The translations under genes were made by a program, and so were the position numbers. Below the pieces are notes generated by a model, which was not told the origin of the DNA, ran no database searches, and saw nothing but the letters and a program-made list of their open reading frames with translations. From Candidatus Limnocylindrales bacterium (GTDB taxonomy: Bacteria > Desulfobacterota > Binatia > UBA1149 > CAITLU01), in contig DATNBU010000011.1 in the NCBI GenBank assembly GCA_035571835.1, forward strand, positions 124,001 to 188,000: 64,000 nucleotides of DNA, read 5' to 3'. Positions 32,866-41,914 of the stretch are shown piece after piece (positions within the stretch are counted from its first letter, which is position 1; each line of letters opens with the position of its first letter).

Positions 32866-35333
32866 TCGCGGTCGGGTACCGTGACGCGGAAGCACGCCCC
32901 GGGGTGATCCGAGTCGACCACTTCGATGGTCGCGTGATGCGCGTCGGCGATGCGCTTGACGGTGGCGAGCCCTATGCCGGTGCCTTTCGCCTTGGTCGTG
33001 AAGAACATCCGGAACATGCGCTCGCGGCGGTCGGGCGGAATGCCCGGGCCTTGGTCGCGGACTTCGAGATACGACGCATGCCCGTTGCGCGAAGCCGATA
33101 CGGTGACCGTCGCGCCGTCCGGGCTCGCATCGACGGCGTTGGCAATGAGCTCGACGGTGAGCTGCTCGAACAGCTCCGGATCGACGAACGCGCGCGAATC
33201 GGTGGAAACCCGACTGTCGTCGATCGTGATGCGGCGCTGCTGCGCACGTCCGCGCACCTGTTCGGCCGCGCGCCGGGCAATCTCCCCGAGCGCCGTCACG
33301 CTCGGATTGACGTGGAACGGCCTGGCGAAGTCGAGCAGCGAATCGATGCGCGAGCTCAGGCGATCGGTCTCGCGCACGAACGCGTCGACCAGCTCGGTGA
33401 CCGGATGGTCGGCAAGCTCGATCGATGCCTGCTGGGCCGTCGCGCGCATCCCCGCGAGCGGATTGCGGATCGTGTGCGCGACGGCGCCGGCGATCTCGCC
33501 GATCGCCGCAAGCCGCTCCTTGACGATGAGCTCGTCCTGGGCTTCGCGAAGCTCGGTCAGCGCATGGCCGAGCTCCACGTTCTTGCCCTCGAGATCGCGG
33601 TTGAGCGTGTCGATGACCTGGTACGACTCGGCGTTGCGCATCGCGACCGCGAGCTGGCCCGCGATCGTGCGCAGCAGATCGATGTCTTCGCGCGTGTAGG
33701 CTGCACCCGAGCGGCGCGGTCCGATCGCCAGCAGACCGGTCGCCTTTCCTTCGAGCGCAAGGCCGAACGCGACCGCCGCTCCGCATGCATCGAGCGCCGC
33801 GGCATCGGGGTCATGGTCGGTGATCGCCTCGCGAGCCGCGGCCACGCGCGCAAGCGCGGCAAGCTCCGGAGCCTCGGGGCCGTCGCGATGGACGTCGATG
33901 GTCGCATTGGCACCCGGTGCATGCAGCAGCCCGCCTCGCAGCCTCGGGGCGTCGCTGCCTGCGATCGTGTAGATGCACGCGAACGTCGGCTGCACCGAAT
34001 CGTCGACGAGGCCGAGCACGCTGGTGACGAGCTGGTCGAGGTCGAGGATCGTCGAGAACGCGCGGACCGCCGAGCGCACCACGTCGCGGTAGACCCAGCG
34101 CCTGCGGTCGTAGAGCCGGTTGACGGTTTCCTGCAGGCGGCGCCGGCTCGGATCGAACAGCACGAGCAGCGTGACGATCACCGTGCCTTCGGCAAGACGC
34201 GAGGCCACCGGCGACGCGTTCTCGAACATCGCATCGAACAGGTTGATGGCGATCGAATAGACGCCGAAGACCGCGGTGCTCAGCGTCGCATAGACGATGG
34301 TGCGCTTGACCACCGTGTCGATGTCGAACAGGTCGTAGCGCGCGACCGCATATCCGATGCCGATCGGGAACAGCACGAACGGCAGTGCAAGGAAGTTGAG
34401 CGGCACGGAAAAGCCGCCCGCGTAGGCCGCGAACAAAAAGACCATGGTCGGGAGAAATCCGCCGATGCTTGCGAGCAGGACGACCTGGCAGCGCCGCCGC
34501 ACTGCTTCGCTGCGACCACGCACGTAGTGGCGCGCGAAGAATGCGAACGCGGCCAGCGCACCCGCGGCCATGGCCAGGTGCAGCGCGCGATCGAGCGCGA
34601 GCAGCGCATCCCTGTTGGTGTAGAAGAACGCGTTCGACAGCAGCCCGAACGACAGCGACGCGGCCAGCGCCGCGCCGAGAAGGGCGTTCTCGAGCCGTCC
34701 GATGCGGCGCTCGACCGGGAAGCGGCTGACCATGAACATCGTCGCCGTCGGCGTGAGCCCGGCAAAGAAGAAGTACAGCTCGCGGAAACGGTAGGGCCCG
34801 AACAGATCGATCGACGTCGCCAGGAAAAGCGATTGCACGAGCGCAAAGAGGCCGACTGCTCGCGCGCCCGGATCGCCGGAGCCGACGTAGAACATCACGA
34901 TCGCGAGCAGCAGCAGCACGACCGCATCGAACAGGTAGATGCCGGTGCTGACAGCGAAATGCCGGGTGCTGAAGCGCTCGCTCGGTACCTCGATGTCGCG
35001 CAATGTGCCTTCGTGGCGGATCGAGTAGCGGACGGGCCGCCCGAGCGGTTGTGATCCGGCTGCATCGTCGATCTGGCCGACCGACGTGAGCGGCGCGCCT
35101 TCGACGCCTTCGATCCACGAATAATACGGGAGCCCCGAAGCCGCGCCCGACCAGGCAGGCGTTCCCACGGCCGGAACGAAACCGTTCTGCCAGACGAAGA
35201 AGCCGGGAAACGGCGCACCGATGCGCGCGAACGCGGAGTAGCCGCAGGTCGCGACGATGACCGCCGCCACGCCCGCAAGCGCTGCGCTCGTCCATCGGAC
35301 GGTCGTCGTTGCGCCATGGTCGGGTGTTGTCAT
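32838..35333 (-). CDS. Membrane histidine kinase with GAF domain, partner of the NtrC regulator
   Basis: 831 residues. The N-terminus has one TM helix, an extracytoplasmic ~95-residue region (GYSAFARIGAPFPGFFVW, then PAWSGAASGLPYYSWI) and about seven further TM helices (residues ~130-345). A GAF-like domain follows (~405-570). The dimerisation box holds the phosphorylated His in AVAHTIRNPLAG (near 620), and the ATPase has the N box ELIANAVDAS (~730), RDQGPGIP (~760) and GTGIGLATVKRI (~785). GGAACGAGGG precedes ATG 35333. The signal is unknown; the multi-helix front end could sense lipid, membrane or small-molecule cues. Its 3' end overlaps the regulator gene tail to tail. Confidence 0.93.
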   Translation of the reverse strand: MTTPDHGATTTVRWTSAALAGVAAVIVATCGYSAFARIGAPFPGFFVWQNGFVPAVGTPAWSGAASGLPYYSWIEGVEGAPLTSVGQIDDAAGSQPLGRPVRYSIRHEGTLRDIEVPSERFSTRHFAVSTGIYLFDAVVLLLLAIVMFYVGSGDPGARAVGLFALVQSLFLATSIDLFGPYRFRELYFFFAGLTPTATMFMVSRFPVERRIGRLENALLGAALAASLSFGLLSNAFFYTNRDALLALDRALHLAMAAGALAAFAFFARHYVRGRSEAVRRRCQVVLLASIGGFLPTMVFLFAAYAGGFSVPLNFLALPFVLFPIGIGYAVARYDLFDIDTVVKRTIVYATLSTAVFGVYSIAINLFDAMFENASPVASRLAEGTVIVTLLVLFDPSRRRLQETVNRLYDRRRWVYRDVVRSAVRAFSTILDLDQLVTSVLGLVDDSVQPTFACIYTIAGSDAPRLRGGLLHAPGANATIDVHRDGPEAPELAALARVAAAREAITDHDPDAAALDACGAAVAFGLALEGKATGLLAIGPRRSGAAYTREDIDLLRTIAGQLAVAMRNAESYQVIDTLNRDLEGKNVELGHALTELREAQDELIVKERLAAIGEIAGAVAHTIRNPLAGMRATAQQASIELADHPVTELVDAFVRETDRLSSRIDSLLDFARPFHVNPSVTALGEIARRAAEQVRGRAQQRRITIDDSRVSTDSRAFVDPELFEQLTVELIANAVDASPDGATVTVSASRNGHASYLEVRDQGPGIPPDRRERMFRMFFTTKAKGTGIGLATVKRIADAHHATIEVVDSDHPGACFRVTVPDRDQPSYLDRR

Positions 35334-35398
35334 CCCTCGTTCCTGCGAATAGTCGGGGCCACGTGGGCCTCCCGGAGCTTTCGCACCCTGCGACGGTC

Positions 35399-37006
35399 GT
35401 GCAAGGTTCGCACCAAGGCAAGCCCGTTCGCCTGTGGGCAGCGGTGGTCATGAGCGCGCTGCTGTATGCGGCTGCGCATCCGCCGTGGTCGCTCTGGCCG
35501 CTCGCGCTGGTTGCCGTCTCGCCGGTTTCCGCCGTGCTGCTCGACGGAAGGTCGCGCGTATCTTCGGCGCGGGCGGCTGCGGCCGGCCTGCTTTTCGGAG
35601 GCCTCGCGACGTATCTGATCGTCGGTCACTGGACGTGGCAGGCCGCGTCGCGGTTTTTCCCGGACGCGCCGCTGGTCGCAATTGCGCTTACGGCGGCGAT
35701 GCCGATCGTCGCGTCGGCGGTTGCGCTGTACTACGCGCTCGCGTTCGTGCTGATCGCTCGGCTCGCGCGCCGCGGCGCGGCCGCTGGAGTAATCGGCAGC
35801 GCCGCGCTGTGGGCGGCGGCCGAGCTCGCGCGCTCGTCGCTCGGCTACGGCAACCCGTGGGGTTCGTTCGCGTCGGCCATGATCGCTGCCGACAGCGCAC
35901 TGTCGGGCTTTCGTCCGCAGACGCCGGTCGCGGACATTTTGTCCGTGGGCGGCGCGCCGGCCGTTGCGCTCGCGGCGAGCGCAATCGGCGCATCGCTCGG
36001 CCTGGCCTGGATCGAGCGGCGGAATGCGGTTCGGCGAGGGCAGGCGATTGCGGCGGGCGCATTGGTCGCGGCGACGCTCGTTGCGGCGGGTCACTTCGGC
36101 GCGACGCTGGCACCGCTTCGCGACAGCACGTCGATGCCGCAGCAGCCGCTGCGCGTCGCGCTGGTGCAGGCCGGCATCGGCAAGAACCAGCTGTGGGAAA
36201 GCGGCGGCGCGGCCGAATCTCTCGCCCGACACGTCGAGATCACGCGGTCGTTCGAGACACGCGGCGCAGATCTGGTCGTCTGGTCCGAGAATGCGCTTCC
36301 GTTTCTGCTCGATGCCAACCCCGACAAGCAGGCCGAGCTGCGTGCGCTCGCTCGCGAGCGCGAAACATCGCTTCTGGTCGGGGGCTCGCGGTCGGAGAAA
36401 GGCCCGCGCGGCACCACGAGCGTGTTCAACTCGGCGTTTCTTTTCCCCGCCGACGGCGGCGAGCCGATGGTCTACGACAAGCGCATCCTGCTGCCGCTGG
36501 TCGAGCACGTCCCGGGATGGGCCGCGATGCTGCGGGCGTCGCCGTGGCAGGGCGCGTTTGCCGTAGGTCTGAGTCCCGGCCTCTTCAACGTGAAGGGATG
36601 GCGCGTGGCTCCGCTTCTGTGCCTGGAAGCGCTCTATCCCGGCGAAGCGGCAGCGCGCGTCGAGGACGGAGCCGACCTGCTCGTCAATCTGTCGAACGAT
36701 TCGTGGTTCGACGACGGCGCCGGGCCCGAGCAGCACTTCCAGCATGCGACGCTGCGCGCGGCCGAGACGCGGCGTCCGCTGGTTCGCGTTGCGACCACCG
36801 GCGTTTCTGCGCTCGTTCGCGAGGACGGCCTGGTTTCGTGGCGGCTGCCGACGCGAACCACGTCGGTCGCGCTGCTCGACGTAGTGCCGCCCGCGCACGA
36901 CTCGCTTTTCGTACGCGGAGGACGCGTCGGATTTTCGCTGCTGGTCGTCGCGATTGCCGCCGCGGCCGCGGTACTGCCGTCACGCACAGGAGGAATCGAT
37001 GAGTGA
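35399..37006 (+). CDS. lnt: Apolipoprotein N-acyltransferase (Lnt)
   Basis: Six or more N-terminal TM helices precede a nitrilase domain from about residue 250. The Glu-Lys-Cys triad is visible: Glu in VVWSENALPFLL, Lys in YDKRILLPLVEHVPG, Cys in PLLCLEALYPGEAA. Lnt adds the third acyl chain to lipoproteins in the inner membrane. Start uncertain: GTG 35399 (VQGSHQGKPVRLWAAVV) is used; ATG 35309 is also open but would overlap the divergent histidine-kinase start by 25 bp. The stop overlaps the next ATG by 8 bp (GATGAGTGA). Confidence 0.9.
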   Translation: MQGSHQGKPVRLWAAVVMSALLYAAAHPPWSLWPLALVAVSPVSAVLLDGRSRVSSARAAAAGLLFGGLATYLIVGHWTWQAASRFFPDAPLVAIALTAAMPIVASAVALYYALAFVLIARLARRGAAAGVIGSAALWAAAELARSSLGYGNPWGSFASAMIAADSALSGFRPQTPVADILSVGGAPAVALAASAIGASLGLAWIERRNAVRRGQAIAAGALVAATLVAAGHFGATLAPLRDSTSMPQQPLRVALVQAGIGKNQLWESGGAAESLARHVEITRSFETRGADLVVWSENALPFLLDANPDKQAELRALARERETSLLVGGSRSEKGPRGTTSVFNSAFLFPADGGEPMVYDKRILLPLVEHVPGWAAMLRASPWQGAFAVGLSPGLFNVKGWRVAPLLCLEALYPGEAAARVEDGADLLVNLSNDSWFDDGAGPEQHFQHATLRAAETRRPLVRVATTGVSALVREDGLVSWRLPTRTTSVALLDVVPPAHDSLFVRGGRVGFSLLVVAIAAAAAVLPSRTGGIDE

Positions 37007-37418
37007 GCTTTCTGAACATCCGAATGCCGAACATCCCAACGCCGCGCTGGTCCGCGATCTGTTCCGTGCGTTTCGCGAGAGCGACCTCGCGGCGATCGAG
37101 CGCGCGGTCCCGGAGCACGCCGTCTGGGAGTTCCCGGGACGGCGCGGAAAGATCGCGGGCCGGCACGAAGGCCGCGCCGGCATCCTCGGATTCCTGATGA
37201 ACGTGATGTCGCTGACCGACGGAACCTTCCATCTCGACCTCGAGGACGTCGTAGCCGGCGATCGCCATGCAGTGGCGCTTTTTCGCGGCCACGGCCGGCG
37301 CGGGGACAAGGTGCTCGACAACCCGACATGCCTTCGCATGCGCATCGAGAACGGCCAGATCGTCGAGCTGCGCGAGTTCGTCTGGGATCTGTTCGCCGTC
37401 GACGATTTCTGGAGCTGA
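36999..37418 (+). CDS. NTF2-like (SnoaL-type) protein with a 5-residue N-terminal repeat
   Basis: 139 residues from ATG 36999 with an ideal AGGAGG site four bases upstream. It overlaps Lnt's stop by 8 bp. After MSELS the sequence EHPNA is repeated twice (15-bp tandem DNA repeat 37014-37043), then a typical NTF2-like cone-fold domain (LVRDLFRAFRESDLAAI, AVWEFPGRRGKIAGRHEGR, RIENGQIVELREFVWDLF). Many relatives bind or isomerise small hydrophobic molecules; no catalytic assignment. Confidence 0.85.
   Translation: MSELSEHPNAEHPNAALVRDLFRAFRESDLAAIERAVPEHAVWEFPGRRGKIAGRHEGRAGILGFLMNVMSLTDGTFHLDLEDVVAGDRHAVALFRGHGRRGDKVLDNPTCLRMRIENGQIVELREFVWDLFAVDDFWS
37014..37043 (+). repeat. 15-bp tandem duplication at the start of the NTF2-like gene
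   Basis: GAACATCCGAATGCC and GAACATCCCAACGCC are adjacent, five codons each (EHPNA twice), five codons after the ATG. Confidence 0.85.
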
Positions 37419-37427
37419 CGGATTCGC

Positions 37428-37988
37428 TCAGCGGGTCTCCGTGCTGCGGACGATGCGCAGGATCTCGTCTGCTTCCGGCAGCTCGTTGGCGCTTGCGGGC
37501 ACGTGTTTCCACACGACGGTTCCACTTCGATCGATGAGGAACGCTCCGGCCTTCTGCCAGCGGGTTCCGGATGCCGTCCGGTTCCGGATTCCGTCGCGTC
37601 GCAGCGCCATCGCGCCGCCAAGCGACGCACGGCCGAGAAAATGCGAAATTCCCGAATAGCCGAGGCCGCACTGGCCGTACAGCGTCCGCTCCGGATCATC
37701 GATCCAGCGCGCGCGTCCAGCGCCGCCGATCTCCGCCAGCCACTCCCGCGTCACCCGTGCATCGCCGTGACCGACGAAGATCACGTCGACCCGCTCATCG
37801 CGTGCGGCCAGATCGCGCAGCGACCGCACGGTTTTTTCGGCGAACGGGCAGCCAGTGTGTCGCAGGAAGACTATGCAGCGCAGCGGCTGCTCGCCTGGGA
37901 CGATGGATGCGATCGGGAGTTGTTGGCCGATGCGCGGCTCGGCGCCGATGCGTTGCTGGCGGGGTTTTCGAAGCCCGATGATCGCCAC
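37428..37988 (-). CDS. Peroxiredoxin-like (AhpC/TSA-type) family protein
   Basis: 186 residues. The thioredoxin-fold core contains CIVFLRHTGCPFAEKTVRSL, similar to the CxxC-lacking AhpC/TSA-like family with HTGCPF, then VIFVGHGDARVTREWLAE and GAFLIDRSGTVVWKH. A single Cys sits in the peroxidatic-like position. The substrate is uncertain: a peroxide or disulfide. Convergent with the NTF2-like gene, 9 bp between stops. Confidence 0.8.
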   Translation of the reverse strand: MAIIGLRKPRQQRIGAEPRIGQQLPIASIVPGEQPLRCIVFLRHTGCPFAEKTVRSLRDLAARDERVDVIFVGHGDARVTREWLAEIGGAGRARWIDDPERTLYGQCGLGYSGISHFLGRASLGGAMALRRDGIRNRTASGTRWQKAGAFLIDRSGTVVWKHVPASANELPEADEILRIVRSTETR

Positions 37989-38073
37989 GTTCCATCCCTG
38001 ACCGGCGCGAGGCGCTCAGTCAAAGCGATTGTTCATCGGCGATTCGTCTTCGTCGCAGACTCTTCATGGACCA

Positions 38074-38102
38074 GCTTCGCGGCGCGCGATGCGCCGCGAA
38101 GC
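38074..38102 (-). terminator. Hairpin downstream of the DUF4142 gene
   Basis: GCTTCGCGGCGC (38074-38085) pairs perfectly with GCGCCGCGAAGC (38091-38102) around a 5-base loop, 25 bp past the DUF4142 stop on the minus strand. No T-tract follows, so it may be a weak intrinsic terminator. Confidence 0.6.
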
Positions 38103-38126
38103 ACCGCATTACAAAATGGCGATCCG

Positions 38127-38741
38127 TTACGCGCCCTGCTTCGAGTGGTGATGCACTGACGAGACGCTGGCCTTCTTGCCGGTACGGTGGTTGCTCGCCG
38201 ATGCACCGGCGGCGGCCGCGAGTTTCTGCGAATCGCTCAGGTGTTCCTCGACGACTTTCAGCGTCTTCTGCGCGAAAGCCTTGACCTCGGCATCCTGGCC
38301 GCTCTTGCTCTCGTCCTTGAACAGCGTCTGCATCTCCTTGTGCGCGTTCACGCCGGCTTCGCGGATGTACGTCTTGTCGAAGTCGGTGCCCGACAGCCCT
38401 TTGAGCTTGTCGATGAGCGCCTGGTGCTTGGGATCCGGCGCCGCCGGAAGCGTAATGCCCTTGTTCGAAGCGATGCCCTTCAGCTCGTCGTTGGCCTTGG
38501 TGTGGTCGTCGATCATGTGCTGGGCATGATGCTTGACCTCCGGCGACGATGCCTTCTCGAGCGCAAGCTTGCCGAGCTCGACCTCGGCGATTCCGCCACC
38601 CGCAGCCTTGAGCATGAACTGCTTGTCGCCGGAGGCGACCGAATCCGCTTTCTGCTGGTTCACGCTCTGGGCGGTCGCATAGCCGCTCGCCGCGCCGATC
38701 GCGGCGAGAAAGACAATGGTGGCAATGCTCTGGGCTTTCAT
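38127..38741 (-). CDS. DUF4142 exported protein, ferritin-like fold
   Basis: 204 residues from ATG 38741 (AGGAGG nine bases upstream). A signal peptide (IATIVFLAAIGAASGYATAQ) is followed by a helical domain with DUF4142 hallmarks: DKQFMLKAAGGGIAEVELGK, HAQHMIDDHTKANDELKGIA, FDKTYIREAGVNAHKEMQTL, QDAEVKAFAQKTLKVVEEHL. Periplasmic, function unknown; the fold resembles ferritin-like helical bundles. The C-terminus ends in a His/Lys-rich tail (HHHSKQGA). Not in an obvious operon. Confidence 0.88.
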   Translation of the reverse strand: MKAQSIATIVFLAAIGAASGYATAQSVNQQKADSVASGDKQFMLKAAGGGIAEVELGKLALEKASSPEVKHHAQHMIDDHTKANDELKGIASNKGITLPAAPDPKHQALIDKLKGLSGTDFDKTYIREAGVNAHKEMQTLFKDESKSGQDAEVKAFAQKTLKVVEEHLSDSQKLAAAAGASASNHRTGKKASVSSVHHHSKQGA

Positions 38742-38808
38742 GGTCGCTACCTCCTGAATGAACACGGCGGTTTCCGAATGCGGGATCCGCCGGATACTGC
38801 GTGCGAAG

Positions 38809-39978
38809 TCACGGCTTCAGCACGACCTTGATGCAGTTCTCCTTGTGCTTGAACATTTCATAGCCGCCCGGTGCTTCGTCGAGGCTCATCTCGTGCGTGA
38901 TGACGAATGACGGGTCGATCTCGCCGGCCTCGATCTTCTTCATCAGCGTGTCGGCATAGCGCTGGACGTTGGTCTGGCCGGTCTTCAGCGTGAGCCCTTT
39001 GTTCATCGCCGCGCCGAACGGAATCTTGTCGAGGAAGCCGAGATACACGCCGGGGATCGAAAGCGTTCCGCCCTTGCGGCAGCACATGATGATCTCGCGC
39101 AGGACATGCGGGCGGTCGGTCGCGAGGTACGTGCTCATCTTCACCTGGTCGAGCATCGCATCGAACGATCCGGTCGCATGCGCCTCGCATCCGACGGCAT
39201 CGACGCAGCTGTCGGGACCGCGGCCTTCGGTCATGCTCATCAGGCGGTCATAGACGTCGACCTGGTCGAAGTTGATGGTTTCGGCATGACCGTGCTCGGC
39301 GGCCATCGCGAGCCGCTCGGGCACGCGATCGATCGCGATCACGCGGCCGGCACCGAACATCCATGCGCTCTGGATCGTGAACTGCCCGACCGGTCCGCAG
39401 CCCCAGACGGCGACCGTGTCGCCGGCTTCGATGTTGCAGTTTTCCGCGGCCATGTAGCCGGTCGGAAAGATGTCGGACAGGAACAGCACCTGTTCGTCCC
39501 TGAGCCCGGCCGGAACCTTGATCGGCCCGACGTCGGCGTGGGGAACGCGCAGATACTCGGCCTGCCCGCCCGGGAATCCACCGAGCAGATGCGAATAGCC
39601 GAACAACCCGGCGGGCGACTGGCCCATGGCCTCGCGCGCGAGCTTCGCGTTCGGGTTGGTCGTGTCGCACAGCGAGAACAGTTTCTTGCGGCAGAAGAAG
39701 CATTCCCCGCACGAGATCGTGAACGGCACGACGACCCGGTCGCCGACCTTGAGTTTTGTGACGCCGGCCCCGACCTCGACGACTTCCCCCATCGGCTCGT
39801 GGCCGATGACGTCGCCTTTTTCCATGGTCGGCATCAGCCCGTCATAGAGATGAAGATCCGATCCGCAGATGGCCGTCGAAGTGATCCGGATGATACAGTC
39901 GCGCGGATCCTGGATCTGCGGGTCGGGAACGTTCTCTACGCGTACATCCTTGGTGCCATACCAGCAAAGTGCTTTCAT
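38809..39978 (-). CDS. Zinc-dependent alcohol dehydrogenase (MDR family)
   Basis: 389 residues from ATG 39978 (CGGAG nine bases upstream; the frame to 40062 has no site). Catalytic zinc ligands are in [13 protein letters not shown] and GHEPMGEVV; four structural-zinc Cys are in [16 protein letters not shown]; the NAD(P) site is [10 protein letters not shown], with AIDRVPERL after. The insertion after the zinc lobe ([20 protein letters not shown]) resembles glutathione-independent formaldehyde dehydrogenase-type members. Substrate uncertain. It is divergent from the 2-keto-acid decarboxylase gene by about 200 bp, which suggests aldehyde reduction after decarboxylation. Confidence 0.9.
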   Translation of the reverse strand: MKALCWYGTKDVRVENVPDPQIQDPRDCIIRITSTAICGSDLHLYDGLMPTMEKGDVIGHEPMGEVVEVGAGVTKLKVGDRVVVPFTISCGECFFCRKKLFSLCDTTNPNAKLAREAMGQSPAGLFGYSHLLGGFPGGQAEYLRVPHADVGPIKVPAGLRDEQVLFLSDIFPTGYMAAENCNIEAGDTVAVWGCGPVGQFTIQSAWMFGAGRVIAIDRVPERLAMAAEHGHAETINFDQVDVYDRLMSMTEGRGPDSCVDAVGCEAHATGSFDAMLDQVKMSTYLATDRPHVLREIIMCCRKGGTLSIPGVYLGFLDKIPFGAAMNKGLTLKTGQTNVQRYADTLMKKIEAGEIDPSFVITHEMSLDEAPGGYEMFKHKENCIKVVLKP

Positions 39979-40182
39979 GAGTCTGCTCCGGCTCGTGTTT
40001 CCGCAATGCCCCGGATGGCGCGGCGACTGCGACCGGGGCTGGTAACGGAAAGACGATGCCATCCGTGATTCTTTTCAAGAAGCCGATCGCAGCGAGCGCG
40101 CGAAAGAATGAGCAGCCGAGCGATCGGTTGCGTCGACTCGCAGACTGCGGGCGGGCGAAATGACTGCGCAGGCAAACCCCTC

Positions 40183-41865
40183 ATGAGCAGTACGACGACG
40201 ATCGGCCGCTACCTCGTCGAGCGCCTCGAGCAGGCCGGAACGCGCCACGTCTTCGGGATTCCGGGCGACTACGTGCTGCGTTTCTACGATCTGCTCGTCG
40301 ACAGCCGGCTCGAGGTCGTCGGCACCTGCACCGAGTCCGGCGCCGGCTTCGCAGCCGACGCCTATGCGAGGGTGAACGGCCTCGGTGTGCTGTGCGTGAC
40401 CTACTGCGTGGGCGGCCTCAATGCGCTCAATGCGGTGGCGGGTGCGTACGCGGAGAAGTCACCCCTTGTCGTGATCAGCGGCGCGCCTGGTCTCGGCGAG
40501 CGCGAAAAGACACCGCTGCTGCACCACAAGGTCCGCGATTTCCAGACGCAGCTCGAGATCTACGAGAAAGTCACCGCCGCCGCCGCCGCGCTCGAGAGCG
40601 CCGAGTCCGCGCCGCGAAAGATCGACGAGTGCCTGCGCACGTGCCTTCTTCACAAACGGCCGGTGTTCCTCGAGCTTCCGCGCGACATGGTGGACGCCGA
40701 ATGCGCGGCGCCGGGTCCGTTCGAGCTTGCCTCGGCCGCGAGCGATCCGGGCGTGCTCGACGAGTGTCTGGACGAGGCGCTCTCGATGCTGCGCAATGCG
40801 CGGCGCCCGGTGATCCTTGCCGGCGTCGAGATTCACCGCTTCGGCCTCCAGGACGAGCTCGTGCGCCTGGTGGAGCGCACCGGTTATCCGGTCGCCGCGA
40901 CGATCCTCGGCAAGTCGGTCATCACCGAGATCCATCCGCAGTATCTCGGCGTGTACGAAGGCGCGATGGGGCGTGAAGAAGTGCGCGCCGCGGTCGAGGA
41001 CGCCGACTGCGTGCTGATCCTCGGTGCGTTCATGACCGACATCAACCTGGGCGTCTATACCGCCAATCTGGAGATCGAGCGCACGATCAACGTGAACTCC
41101 GAGCGGGCATCGATCAAACGGCACCACTTCGACGACGTGACGCTGCGCGATTTCATGACCGGGCTCTTGCGGGCCGAGCTTCGTGGTGCGGCCGATCCTT
41201 CGTACCGGAGCGCGGCATCGATGTTGTGGACGAGCGATTTCGAGCCCGAACCCACCGCGCCGATGACCGTGCGCCGGTTCTTCCAGCGGCTGAACCGCTT
41301 CCTCGAAGCGGGTGATGTCGTCATTGCCGATATCGGCGATTCGCTGTTCGGCGCCGCCGACCTCGTGATTCGCGAGCGCACCGATTTCCTGAGCCCGGCG
41401 TATTACACGTCGATGGGCTTTGCCGTCCCGGCTGCAATCGGCGCGCAGATGCACGATCGCAGCTCGCGTCCGATCGTGATCGTCGGCGACGGTGCGTTCC
41501 AGATGACCGGCCACGAGCTGTCGACCGCCGTACGGTTCGGGCTCGACCCGATCGTGTTTGTGCTGAACAACAAGGGCTACACGACCGAACGGTTCATTCA
41601 CGAAGGTCCCTACAACGACATTCACGACTGGGCCTATCACCGCATGCCCGAGCTGCTCTGCAGCGGATGGGGCACCGAAGTGCGGACGGAGGACGAGCTC
41701 GAGGCTGCGCTTGCCGAGGCCAGGCGCAATCGCGGCACGTTCTCGATCCTCAACATCCATCTCGACAAGATGGATCGGTCGAATGCTCTCGAACGTCTCG
41801 GGAAACGCATGGCGGCAAACGTTGCGAGCTCGGGTGGAAGACGGGTTAAGAAGCGCGCGCGCTGA
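40183..41865 (+). CDS. ThDP-dependent 2-keto-acid decarboxylase (pyruvate/indolepyruvate type)
   Basis: 560 residues from ATG 40183. The catalytic Glu51 lies in TCTESGAGFAADAYARVNG, His114-His115 in LLHHKVRDF as in pyruvate decarboxylases, and the ThDP motif GDGAFQMTGHELS to VLNNKGYTTE is complete. Pyruvate, branched-chain and indolepyruvate decarboxylases share these, so the substrate is open. The product aldehyde could be reduced by the divergent alcohol dehydrogenase. The open frame to 40108 lacks a better start; the site near 40183 is weak. Confidence 0.9.
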   Translation: MSSTTTIGRYLVERLEQAGTRHVFGIPGDYVLRFYDLLVDSRLEVVGTCTESGAGFAADAYARVNGLGVLCVTYCVGGLNALNAVAGAYAEKSPLVVISGAPGLGEREKTPLLHHKVRDFQTQLEIYEKVTAAAAALESAESAPRKIDECLRTCLLHKRPVFLELPRDMVDAECAAPGPFELASAASDPGVLDECLDEALSMLRNARRPVILAGVEIHRFGLQDELVRLVERTGYPVAATILGKSVITEIHPQYLGVYEGAMGREEVRAAVEDADCVLILGAFMTDINLGVYTANLEIERTINVNSERASIKRHHFDDVTLRDFMTGLLRAELRGAADPSYRSAASMLWTSDFEPEPTAPMTVRRFFQRLNRFLEAGDVVIADIGDSLFGAADLVIRERTDFLSPAYYTSMGFAVPAAIGAQMHDRSSRPIVIVGDGAFQMTGHELSTAVRFGLDPIVFVLNNKGYTTERFIHEGPYNDIHDWAYHRMPELLCSGWGTEVRTEDELEAALAEARRNRGTFSILNIHLDKMDRSNALERLGKRMAANVASSGGRRVKKRAR

Positions 41866-41914
41866 GCCGTCGCATAATGTTGCGTCGGACCGGTCGGCAG
41901 CGTAAGCGCACGTC

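Noticed and set aside
32253-35054. A 933-codon open frame on the plus strand inside the histidine-kinase region
   Set aside because: Arg/Ala/Glu-rich shadow of the histidine-kinase gene on the other strand; no family features.
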